Shown: positions 20,797 to 30,499 of the stretch, one piece after another
Layout of the letters: the number at the start of each line of letters is the position of its first letter
How positions within the stretch are numbered: position 1 is the stretch's first letter
Assembly: GCF_019320115.1 (NCBI RefSeq)
Contig: NC_089588.1
Location: forward strand, 114,278,107 to 114,342,106
Length of the DNA stretch: 64,000 nt
Reading direction: 5' to 3'
From: Miscanthus floridulus
Taxonomy: Eukaryota; Streptophyta; Magnoliopsida; Poales; Poaceae
The notes under the pieces: generated by a model
What the model was told of the DNA's origin: nothing
Database searches by the model: none
Seen by the model: the letters and a program-made list of their open reading frames with translations, nothing else
Program-made: the position numbers and the translations under genes

Positions 20797-22114
20797 CACT
20801 ACTACACAAATTCTTTTGCACGGCATTTACAAATAGGGCTCTGAGGCGGGCAGCCTGGTTACCCGCCTCGGTTATTAGAGGCAGGGCAGAAGGGCCAGCA
20901 ACCGCCACGGTTAATTATTAACCGAGACGGTTGCCCAAACGTAACTGCCTCGGTTAATAGATTAACCAAGGTGGCCACCTTAAAAAAAACTACCTCGGTT
21001 AATGCCTATTAACCGAGGCGGTTGCCCTAACGCAACCGCCTCGGTTAATGGTTAATTGATTAACCGAGGCGGTCGTCTTAAAAAAACCGCCTCGGTTAGT
21101 AGGCCCACCTCGGAAAAGGCCTGTAGCCCAGCTGGTCCATTAACTAAGCCACATATATAAGGCGTAATTAGGCTTTCACTCGCACTTCAGTCTTCTTCTC
21201 CCTGCAGTCGCGCCCCTCCCCGCAACCTAGCAGCACGCCCTTCCCTCCCGACGGTGCCCTCTACTCTCTCCCTCCCCCCACTCTGTCCCTCCCTCCACTC
21301 TCTCTCTCGAGCACGCGGCGTGCGCACCCTCTCCGTCCCCCACACAGCGGCGCAGCGGGCCGGCGCGTGCGGCTCCCCTCCTCCCTTCGTCTCTCCCTCC
21401 CTCCCTCGTCGCACGGCACCGGAGAGGAGGCCAGCGCAAACCGGATGTCTGGTTGGGGGCGCCATGCCCCTCCTCCCCTCCCTCCATGGCTCCACCACGG
21501 CGTGGATCCGCCGGGGAGGATCCCTCTAACGGGGATTAGCCCACCAGCGGCGGATCCAGCCTCGAAGAAGTGCTCGTGCAGCGGATCCGGCGGGGAGGTG
21601 TGCTTCGACGGCGGATCCGGTAGGGAGGAGTGCTCGGGCAGTGGATCCGGTGGGGAGTTCACTGGCAACGGATCTGGTAGCGTGGCCTCCGAGCACGGCG
21701 ACCCATCCCTCTCCTCCGAACACGGCGACGCCTCCCTCTCATCCGAGCAGCGGATTCGGCCACCGCCGAGCGGATCCGGCCACCGAAGGCTGCGGGGGAG
21801 CGGATCCGGCCACCACCGAGTGGATCTGGCCACCGGAGGCTACCGGGGCGTGGATCCTACCACGGAGAACGGCAACGCGTGGTACCGGGCTCAGTGGGCT
21901 ACTGGGCTCGGTGGACTTCTTTTTATTTCCTAAAATTATTAACCATGGCGGGCTGCATAACTCAACTGTCTCCGATAATAGCATTAACCGAGGCAGTTTT
22001 TGCAACCGCCTCGGTTAAGGCCACGATTAACTGTGACCTTTAGTCTGAGGCGGTTGCAAAAACCGCCTCAGTTAACCCTTTTTACCCGCCATAGTTAAGA
22101 TTTGTGTAGTAATG
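20797..22114. mobile_element. CACTA-C: 1.3-kb non-autonomous CACTA element, TSD TTT
   Basis: The ends are CACTACTACACAAATTC and AAGATTTGTGTAGTAATG, flanked by TTT on both sides (20794-20796, 22115-22117). Subterminal repeats AACCGAGGCGGTTGC / GCCTCGGTTAA fill 20840-21115 and 21940-22095. The 0.8-kb centre is GC-rich with a TATA-like ACATATATAAGG at 21150-21161 and repeated GGATCCGG words. It shares family with CACTA-D at 46178. Confidence 0.9.
21180..21933 (+). other. GC-rich interior of CACTA-C with GGATCCGG repeats
   Basis: A C/T-rich leader (21190-21330) is followed by repeated GGATCCGG and GAGCACGGCGACG words. One plus-strand frame (21367-21933) is open for 188 residues and is Gly/Ser-rich, with SGSGGE repeated, but frames on both strands are open because of base composition. 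The interior of CACTA-D has the same GGATCCGG/GGATCTG words, so this is element sequence rather than a recent host capture. Confidence 0.4.
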
Positions 22115-22117
22115 TTT

Positions 22118-22830
22118 TATGTTGGAGTGTGTTTGGTTAAACTCCAAACTTGCTGCTGTTGAAGAAAATTAACCTCTTTTCTGTAGTTAGAAATCTACTA
22201 GTATATATATGTCAGATAGTGAAAAGGCCTCTGTTATGTAGTTGGGATGCAGCCAGGAGGTTTAAACTCTTTTTAGGAGCTAGACTTGCTGCGTAAACTC
22301 TTGAGCTAGCATGAAAAGTTTTTATATGGTGCAGTTTAAACTTGTGAACCAGTTTGAAATCCACAATGTGAGTAAATTTGTTACTGTGATGGTTAATACA
22401 TATGCTAGAATATTGTATAATGTATGTATTAAATGTATTTCTGGAACAAAAAGGATGCTTGTGAGACAGATCCTGGTAGATGATGCCACTATTCCTGTCG
22501 CGTTTTGCGTCAGGAATTGGAATTCTGACTCTGTCGATTTTTTCCTGACGGTTCTAGTGACAGGAAATGGATGCTAATTCCTGTCGGCTTATAATTCCTG
22601 ATGGGGATTCCTGTCGGCCACCGTGTCAGGAGACAGGTTTGACTGGTCTACCCACAGCCGTCAGGAGTTGCCGTTAGGAGAGGTTTCCTGTCGGCTATCC
22701 GTCAGGAATAACATGTCTTTCCTGTAGAGCTGTTCCTGATGGCCTTTTCATGAAACACTTTCTTGACGGTTTTCTGGCCATTCCTGACGGTTTTTGGCTG
22801 TCAGGAATTTCCCTGGCTCTGGTAGTGAGA
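22118..22830. repeat. Right arm of CACTA-A with CCTGTCGG subterminal repeats
   Basis: TTCCTGTCGG / CCTGACGG words in both orientations recur about every 20-40 bases from 22490 to 22815. Bases 22118-22480 are AT-rich without features. Confidence 0.75.
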
Positions 22831-22964
22831 GAAAGGAGGGAGGAGTGAGGTTCACTGTTCTAGGGACATAGTTGGACCGTGGGTTGATTTTGATAGCTTC
22901 GAGGGTCTTTTGTGCAAAACAGGTAGAGCCACGTGTCATCGCGGAGAGAAGCCACCAATGCTCC

Positions 22965-23230
22965 GAATTCTATAGTGAGAGCAGGAAGCGGGAGGTTTTA
23001 ATAAACCTAATAAACCTAGCTGTGGCCCCAATCCGCACCCTGAATGACAAAGCTTCCTCCTCAAACTGTACGAGCACTGGGCCACTACTCTCTATAAGGC
23101 GGATGGACCATCCAAAGTTATCATTTAATTTCCACCCTTTGCTTATGGTACTCCCACGTAACATTAGAATATATCTACACGGTAGAGGTTTCAGTTCCTA
23201 ATGTCATCTATACTTGCTTCTGGAGATTGT
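22965..23230. repeat. Orphan copy of the PGG-gene upstream region
   Basis: Contains ACGAGCACTGGGCCACT, TAAGGCGGA, TGCTTATGGTACTCCCACG and ATGTCATCTATACTTG, matching blocks upstream of PGG copies 1, 2 and 3 in the same order and orientation. No PGG exon lies next to it; CACTA-A ends at 22827 on one side and LTR-like DNA begins on the other. Confidence 0.6.
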
Positions 23231-24001
23231 TTTGTTAGCTTTCCGTGGACGTACATCAGATTTTCTAGCGGATCCATTCTCATAATCACCCTCTGCCACG
23301 AACGAAGACCAAGCCGAATTAGATCACACACCAGCAAGGCTAGCCTGCCAAAGTCACACACAACCTAGATCGCAGCAAGAACGCAACAAATCAGCAAAAC
23401 CGACTAGCAAGCTGGTTAGGCTGATTATTCGACGCCTGTTCTGCGCTAGGTAAACTCCTGAACACCTCCCCGGAAGACAAACCGTGGAGGAGCACAAGAG
23501 GTTGTCCTAGGATCGGCAAGGCCACCTAGATTGTGCCCAAATCTCATCGAGAGACGTGGCAAACAGTAGGAGATAGGGAGAGTTAGGGCTTAGGGCAGTA
23601 GATGTGGTTTTTGACGATTGGAAGTTCGATTACTCAATAGGCCATGATCTTGTCATTTATATAGATGGGGTGGTCTTATCCCAATAGCAAACAACTCCAG
23701 GACGCGTCCCACAAGTTTCCTCTACGAAAACACATTCCGAAACCGACTTCAACTGGTCTCGGAACAGTAGCAAAACCAACCTAGCTGGTTCCTAAACCGG
23801 CCTAGCTGGTTTCCACAGGCCAGGCCACTCTTGCTACAAAGAAACTGGCCTGGCTAGTTTTGGTAGGACTGAGCCTAATTTCTTCTTTTCTTTGCTTCGG
23901 CTCTGATTTTTGCTGTGCCAGGTATTTTCCTCCATCAAGTGACGTCAGGAACTTATTAATGAAGCCTATTGTCCTTACTACCACATTTGGACTGTCAACA
24001 T
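23231..24001 (-). repeat. LTR-like sequence, minus orientation
   Basis: On the minus strand it starts TGTTGACAGTCC at 24001 and has a TATA-like CATCTATATAAATG at about 23655-23668. Words such as CTAGCTGGTT/AACCAGC and GGCCTGGC are repeated. No coding region or second LTR is visible. A partner fragment may be 6463-6966. Confidence 0.4.
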
Positions 24002-24238
24002 CAGGATAGAGTTTTGCTTTTTCTTTATCGCCTCAACCTTTGAATACATGTTGTAGTATCTCAACTCATGCACTCACGCCGCACACCACACGCATGGTCT
24101 ATCCATGTGAGGCATCGAGCATCCTGAAAACAAAAGGGGGAGCAAATCCTGGTGGAAGACGTGAGTGGAGCAGGGCTTGAACTCATGACCGGCACAACTC
24201 CTCCACTGGAGTACTTGCTGCCCGAGCCATGGCTCGTT
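24002..24238. other. Intergenic DNA without recognisable features
   Basis: Contains GGGCTTGAACTCATGACC, a phrase that often occurs in old grass transposons, but no boundaries are visible. Confidence 0.3.
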
Positions 24239-24443
24239 CCCAGAGTTTTGTTGTTTTGAGAGAGAAGAACTGAGATATTTTTTGGTTGACTAATTTTGTA
24301 GCGTGATCCTAGAGTTTTACTGTTTTGAGGAAGAAGAACTGAGATTTTGGTTGACTAATTTTGTAATGTGATTCCCACAGTTTTGCTGTTTTGAGGAAGA
24401 ACTGAGATGTTGTTTGGTTGACTAATTTTGTATGTAGCGAGAT
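24239..24443. repeat. Three-copy tandem repeat (~68 bp)
   Basis: Copies start at about 24239, 24308 and 24374. Each has AGAGTTTTxxTGTTTTGAG, GAAGAACTGAGAT and TTGGTTGACTAATTTTGTA. They differ by small indels and substitutions, so the duplication is not recent. Confidence 0.8.
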
Positions 24444-25064
24444 CCGTTCGCACTGCCAACAGATCATGTTTATTTTTTGAGAAAGACAGTCAAAAAAGTA
24501 TTATGTAATCAGATAACAATAGAACAGATCATGTTAGTTATTATTTGTTTCAAGTATTATGTAATCAGATAACACGGGAACAGATACGCCGTTCAGCGCG
24601 GAGATTATCCCCACGATCGGGCGGTAAACTCTTGTGGCGGCACGGATATATACCTTACCTGATGGACACAAGCAGAGATCATATATATATTTGTATGACA
24701 ACTTGATGTATGACTTACGTTTGTTTCCAAAATGAAACCAGTTTACACAATTTATATATATACTAGTATACAAGACAAACAAAAAATAATATACACATAA
24801 CAAGGAGAAATAAAACAAATTAATAATTGATTCGACATCTCAACACACAAACACACACATTGGATACCTAATAACTCAAAAGAGCTTAAGGCAAACAACA
24901 CACATTGGATTCCCAAAAATAATTCAAAAGAGCTTACTAAGGCAAATAAATTAAACGACCGCGTGTCACGACTTTTATTTCTCTTATTTTATTTATTTAG
25001 GGTAGTGACAGCTGGTTGAAATTTTGGACGGCATTATGGGACGTACATGCATCAACCACCATGG
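24444..25064. other. AT-rich intergenic DNA and 3' flank of PGG copy 2
   Basis: No gene. A phrase with ACACACATTGGAT and AAAAGAGCTTA occurs twice (about 24856-24896 and 24900-24945), a small tandem duplication in the 3' flank of the PGG gene that follows. Confidence 0.4.
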
Positions 25065-25881
25065 TTAAACGGACTGAGTTATTTGAGGGGGCGGTGGCGG
25101 ACTGCGTTGTCTTTTCATGGAGATGTAGAAGAGGAAGACAACAAAGACGACAATGGGGAAGAGCATGATGACCTTCCAGGATCTGCGAGACTCCCGAGAG
25201 CTGCCTGCTGCGTAGGCTACCAGGAGGGCGAGCACATCCATCACAACGGCTGCGTGCACCGGCCGGAGAGACGACAGTAGTTTTATTTGCGGCAGCATCA
25301 TCCGTGACAGCAGCAAGGCGATGACCAAGATGGACGCCATGAAGGAAGTAGAGTTGCTGTAGAAGAAGACATTGTACCGCCGCTTGTTGGTGTCGTAGAG
25401 GACCGGGTTGCCAGCCGAGTGTCCGTCGCCGTCGTCCCTCCACATGCCACCAGGTGGTTTCAGGCCCGTCAGGTAGGTCACACTGGCAGCCAAGATCCCT
25501 ACCAGCATCAGGTAGTAAGCCATGTCTTCTTCATCCTCTTGAGCCTTGTTTTCCCCGTCGTCATTTTTTGGGGTTGGGGACTCTTGTTTTTGTCCTTGAT
25601 GTCGAGAACGGCTGATTGCCACGCCGATTACAATGGCAATACCTGCAGCAACGGATGCCAAGAAAATGATGGAGGTTCGAAGATGCAGGGAGCTTCCAGC
25701 GGCGTAGGCACCCATGAGAGCAAACATGCCGGCCACCATGCAGACATACAGCGCGTAGCACCGTATGGCCGGGGCTTGTACAGGTTCTCGTTCAGGAGGA
25801 GGATGATGAGGGCCACGGACGCCATGAAGCTCGCCGCGTTGCAGTAGATGAAGGCCATGTAACCGATGAAGGCCATGTAAC
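25065..25881 (-). pseudogene. 3' piece of PGG copy 2 (end of unit 4 and unit 5)
   Basis: Encodes FIYCNAASFMASVAL (unit 4), a frameshift near 25770, VCMVAGMFALMGAYAAGSS, and unit 5 with YLMLVGILAASVTYLTGLKP-PGG, ending at a stop at 25065. An 18-bp tandem duplication (GATGAAGGCCATGTAACC, 25846-25881) abuts the CACTA-E end. Confidence 0.8.
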
Positions 25882-25919
25882 CACTACGTAGAAAACGATT
25901 TTTAGCAACGGATCGATTT

Positions 25920-26160
25920 TTTTTGTAGGGGCGGCTGGTGATGGAGCCACCCCTACAGTGGCGTGCTCGGGTGCCCAGACACCAGCCGCCCCTACAAATG
26001 AAACAGCAGGGGCGGCTGGTGTTACGAGCCGCCCCTACAAATAGGGTCTGATTTGTAGGGGCGGCTCACGCCCCTAAAAATGGCCCCGTATTTATAGCTT
26101 CTATTTGTAGGAGCGGCTTAATCACCAGCCGCCCCTACAAATGGCCCCCATATAAAACTG
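25920..26160. repeat. Left subterminal repeats of CACTA-E
   Basis: TTTGTAGGGGCGGCT and its inverse AGCCGCCCCTACAAAT occur about eight times, often paired as hairpins with a short spacer. Such repeats are the binding sites of TNPA-type proteins in En/Spm. Confidence 0.85.
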
Positions 26161-26894
26161 AGGCAGCACCTTCTTCCTCCTCGGGTCACTCACTCCAACC
26201 CGTGAAAGAAAGGTGGGGAGGCCTTGGGCACCTCCTAAAAATTGCTCTACTAAGGGAGGAAGATTTTGGTCTCAAATCCTTTGGTGGAGAGGTTGTAGAA
26301 AGTAAGAAAATGCTATTCCACACTTTTTTAAAGTTTTAATGGTTGATTAGTGAATAATTAGAGTTTTGTTTTTCTCTCTCTTCTATGGTGCTTGAGTTAT
26401 TTATGAGCAAATTAGACCCAACTTTTAAATGTACTAGGGTAAATTAGGGAGAGGAACAAGACCATACCCTTATTTGGTCCATGTTTCTTGATTTTAGTGA
26501 ACCATTAGTTAGTTTTATGGATGTTTCATGTGCATGTGATCTAGATCTAGGGTTTGGTTTTTTATTAATTTCGTTTTTGTAAATTTATGTTTGATAAAAT
26601 TGGACTAGGGTTTGTACGAAAGATATTGGGTAAAGTATAATTATTGCTAAATGTTGTCTTTGAAATTGTTTATTGTAATCAATAAATATGTATTTTAATT
26701 ATTTATGGATAAATGTGCCATTAATTAATTTTCCTCTACCATGGTGTGTTTGTATGCTTCATGTAATTATATTAGATTTATATTCATATATATCTGAGGT
26801 ATATATAATTATTCTCAAATAATTATTACTTTGATTAATTTTTATATATATCTGAATAAGTAGTCCTTTAATGTTTGTTTTGTTGTTGTAAAAG
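26161..26894 (+). other. 5' leader/intron of the CACTA-E transposase
   Basis: AT-rich with long T runs and no ORF. A CTCACTCCAACCCGTGAAAG leader near 26190 may mark the transcript start, and the stretch before 26895 resembles an intron (AT-rich, pyrimidine tract TTTTGTTGTTG). Confidence 0.35.
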
Positions 26895-29800
26895 ATGGAG
26901 TATAGGAACTCTTAGATGTATGGTTCGTTAAGGTTCAAGACAGGTTTCCGTGAAGAGGTGAATAAATTTATTGAAGCCGCAACGAAGCATGCAACGACAT
27001 TGAAAGAGAATAAGGATACAATTATTTGCCCCTGTAAAGATTGCAAGAACCGTATGGCACGGACAGATGTGACTATCATCATATCACATTTGATTATACG
27101 AGGATTTGTTGAGGACTACATAGTGTGGATTTATCATGGTGAAACGGTTATTGTTAATGACGAGGATGAGGGGGAATACGATGATGAAACCATAAAATCC
27201 ATGTCCCAATATTCAGCCGAGCTTGATGCACAAATGGATTTCGAGTTTGGCAAAGAACAAGGTGGTGATGCTGGTGGTTGGGATGGTAACGACAAAGGTG
27301 GTGCCAATAATGATGGTGGAGCACGTGTCGGAGTTGAAGATGATTTAGATGACATGATTCAAACCCTTGGACCAGAGATTTTACTAAATAGCCCGAAAGG
27401 TCTAGAAAATTTGGAAAGAGTGACAAAAGCATCGAAGGAGACTGTGTATGGTGTTGAAAAGGGTTGTCCGACACATTAGACATTGCTACGTTTCGTGCTT
27501 GAGCTGCTCATCCTAAAGGCTAAGTACGGCTGGTCAGACTGTAGTTTCAATGATCTATTGCATCTCCTGTCATGGGTGCTGCCACAACCAAACTCAGTTC
27601 CCGCCAACATATACCAAGCGAAGAAGATCATAAGTCAATTGACAATGGGGGTTGAAAAAATACATGCATGCCCCAACCACTGTATACTTTTTCGTGGTGA
27701 AACTTTCAAGTCATTGGATAAATGTCCCCGGTGTGGGGCCAGCCGGTACAAGAACAATGACCTTTACGGTGGGGACGAACCATCCACGAGGAAAAAGAGG
27801 AATAAGAAGGGTACAAAAAAGGTGGTACAAGAATCTCAGCCCCCAGAGGACACTCCATTAGGCAATGATGCAAAGCAGAGAAGAATTCCTGCCCTGGTAA
27901 TGTGGTACCTACCAGTGACCGACCGCTTGAGATGTATGTTCCTAAACCCTAAAGAAGCCGCACTCATGACATGGTGGGATGATGAGCGCAAGGTGGATGA
28001 TGATAAGATTGCACACCCGGCTGATTGTAGTTAGTGGCAAAGGTTTGATGAGAAGCACAAAGAATTCAGCGATGACCCAAGGAATGTACGGTTTGGCCTG
28101 AGCACCGATGGAATGAATCCCTTCAGTGAGAGGATGAGCAACCATAGCACATGGCCAGTGATCTTGACCATGTACAACATCCCAACATGGTTGTGTCAGA
28201 AGAGAAAGTACCTTCTCCTCACTATTTTATTTCTGGCCCTAAACAACCAGGCATTGATATAGACGTGTTCCTCGAGCCCTTGATGCAAGAAATGGAGAGA
28301 CTATGGAGGCATGGGGAGCAGATGTACGATGCGTTCCGAAAGGAGGACTTCATATGTAGAGCAATAATATTTGTTACTACCAATGATTACCCCGCGTTGT
28401 TTGCTTTGTCTGGATAGATCAAAGGAAAGACGGGATGCTTGGTTTGCTTGGATGGTACTACATGGGTTTACCTGGATGCATCCAAGAAGATAGTTTACCT
28501 AAGGAACCGACGCTTCTTAAAGACAAGTCATAAGTACCGCAGCAAATTGTTCTTTAGATTTTATGACAACGCCCCGGAGATTGAACCCCCTCCGGAGAGA
28601 CGTCATAACGGAGAACATGTATACAGAATGGTGAAAAACATACGCGTCGTCTATGGAAAGAAGAATCCGGATGGGACGAATAGAGATAGAAGCACACCTC
28701 CTATCGAAGGCGTACCTTTCAAGAAACAATCGATCTTCTTTCAGTATCTGCCTTATTGGCCAGACTTGGAGATCCCCCATGCCATTGATGCTATGCACGT
28801 GTAGAAGAATGTCTTTGAGAGTCTCATTGCTACCTTGATGGACACAGGCAAGTCAAAGGATGGTCTGAAAGCATGGAAAGACATGGTGTAGCTAAACATG
28901 ATGCCACAGCTTCACCCGGTACCTGAGGCTAATGGAAAATACACTCTGCCCGCGGCGTGCTTCAACCTAACACCAGACAAGAAAAGAGCTATATGCACTT
29001 TCCTGAGGGGGGTCAAAGTCCCGACTGGGTTTTCTGCAAATGTGAAGAAGCTAGTGTCGATGAAGGACTTGTCAATAACACACTACAAGGCTCACGATTG
29101 CCATGTGATGCTGACAGTGTTTCTACCTATTGCAATCAGGGCTATAAAGCCAAAGTTCTTGAAAATGGCCATCACCCGCATGTGCTACTTCTTTTCGAAG
29201 ATCTCACAGAAGACGATTGGCAAGGAAGAGCTGAGTGACCTACATGAATTTGTGGTGGAGACACAAAACCAACTAGAGATGTGTTTACCTCCTGCTTTTT
29301 TTGATATAATGTCACATCTCATGATTCACATGGTTTATCAGATACAGGCGCTTGGCCCTTGCTACTTGCATGAAATGTGGTCCTATGAGCAATTCATGTC
29401 GGTTTTAAGTCAATACGTGCATAATTGAGCATACCCAGAGGGCTCCATGACAGAGGGTTACAGTACTGAAGAAGTCGTCGAGTGCTGTCAAGAGTACCTA
29501 AAAGTACAGAAAGGGATTGGTAAACCCGATTCTCGTCACAAGGGTAGGCTAGCTAGGAAGGGCACCAGTGGTAGAAAAGTGTTCATCGACTATGATTACA
29601 AAGAGGTGAGTCGAGCGCATTACAGTGTCTTGCAGAGTACATAACTGATGCAACCGTATATTGATGAACACTTGGCTATCATTATGGCGGAGAGAAATGG
29701 CCGTTCGGATGATTGGGTCATGAAACAGCACAAGCAACGACTAACTATATGGTTGAAGGACCAAAACATACCGCCTGAAGAAACCATAGACTCTATTACC

Positions 29801-30358
29801 ATCAGTAGATTGGCGGAGGGGCCATCGAGACAAGTGACATCTTGGAATGCTTATGACATCAATGGGTACACGTACTATATCCACGCAAAGGATAGTAAAT
29901 ATGTGAACCAAAACAGCGGCGTTCGAATAGAGGCTCTCGTTGGATTAGGGCGAAAGATCCAATACTTTGGCATCATTGAAGAGATATGGGAACTTGACTA
30001 TGGAAGGGATATAACGGTGGCCCTGTTTCGATGCCGCTGGATCAAACAACACCAACTGAACGAGATCGGATTGAGAGTCCTGGACCTCGAGAATCTAGGC
30101 TACCAAGATGACCCTTGGGTGCTCACTTCACGTGTCGCATAAGTTTTCTATATGTCTGACCCACAAAGTAACCTCCCCCCGAAGAAGAAGACAAAGCACG
30201 TGGTTGCCTTCGGGAAACAACACATTATTGGAGTTGATGGCGTGGACGATGTTGAAGCTTACAATAACTATGATGAGATGCCGCTATTCACAGACTTTCC
30301 TAAAAAGATCAGTGTTGTGGAAAAGAACCTCCCCAAAGATATAATGCTATGGGAATAA
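26895..30358 (+). pseudogene. CACTA-E TNP2 transposase, with premature stops
   Basis: Domains in order: an N-terminal transposase-associated zinc-binding region (26895-27150) with MYGSLRF and the CPCKDCKN cysteines and an HGE ending; the TNP2 catalytic region (27480-28900), with IHACPNHCILFRG, CPRCGASRY and SGQIKGKTGC-like motifs; a DUF4218 region (28900-29450) with HLMIHMVYQIQALGPCYLHEM; and a DUF4216 region (29660-30140) with GRDITVALFRCRW. The likely start ATG is 26895, seven codons before the first stop. Stops replace expected Trp, Gln or Arg codons at 26913, 27477, 28032, 28415, 28802, 28889, 29426, 29642 and 30140, and there is a frameshift near 28225. It is clearly dead in this copy. 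Confidence 0.85.
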
Positions 30359-30499
30359 AAAGGTGTCAAGGGGAAAGTCGTTATAGCGGGCTAGCTAGTT
30401 GTTGAACGTGGAATGTTTTGTGTAAGTGTGTGTTTGTAAGGCTTCATTTATACATGTGTGTGAGACTATATATTTTATGCATATGTGTGAGACTGCCCT

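Larger units (their letters stand above)
6967..22827. mobile_element. CACTA-A: 15.9-kb CACTA element hosting nested insertions, TSD AGA
   Basis: The left end reads CACTACTAGACTTAGGG (6967) and the right end CCCTGGCTCTGGTAGTG (to 22827), so the ends are inverted. A 3-bp duplication AGA flanks both (6964-6966, 22828-22830). Subterminal repeats of CCTGTCGG/CCGACAGG type fill 6985-7165 and 22480-22815. Inside are two MITEs, CACTA-B, a TRIM-like LTR element, CACTA-C and a few exon-like pieces. No transposase of its own is recognisable, so it is non-autonomous. Subtracting the nested B, TRIM and C elements leaves about 4.1 kb. Confidence 0.8.

Noticed and set aside
21261..21833. 190-residue minus-strand ORF as a gene
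   Set aside because: It lies in the GC-rich CACTA-C interior where several frames on both strands are open; no start context or domain.
24160..24220. A SINE or tRNA gene suggested by GGCTTGAACTCATGACC
   Set aside because: No A box, tail, or cloverleaf could be drawn.
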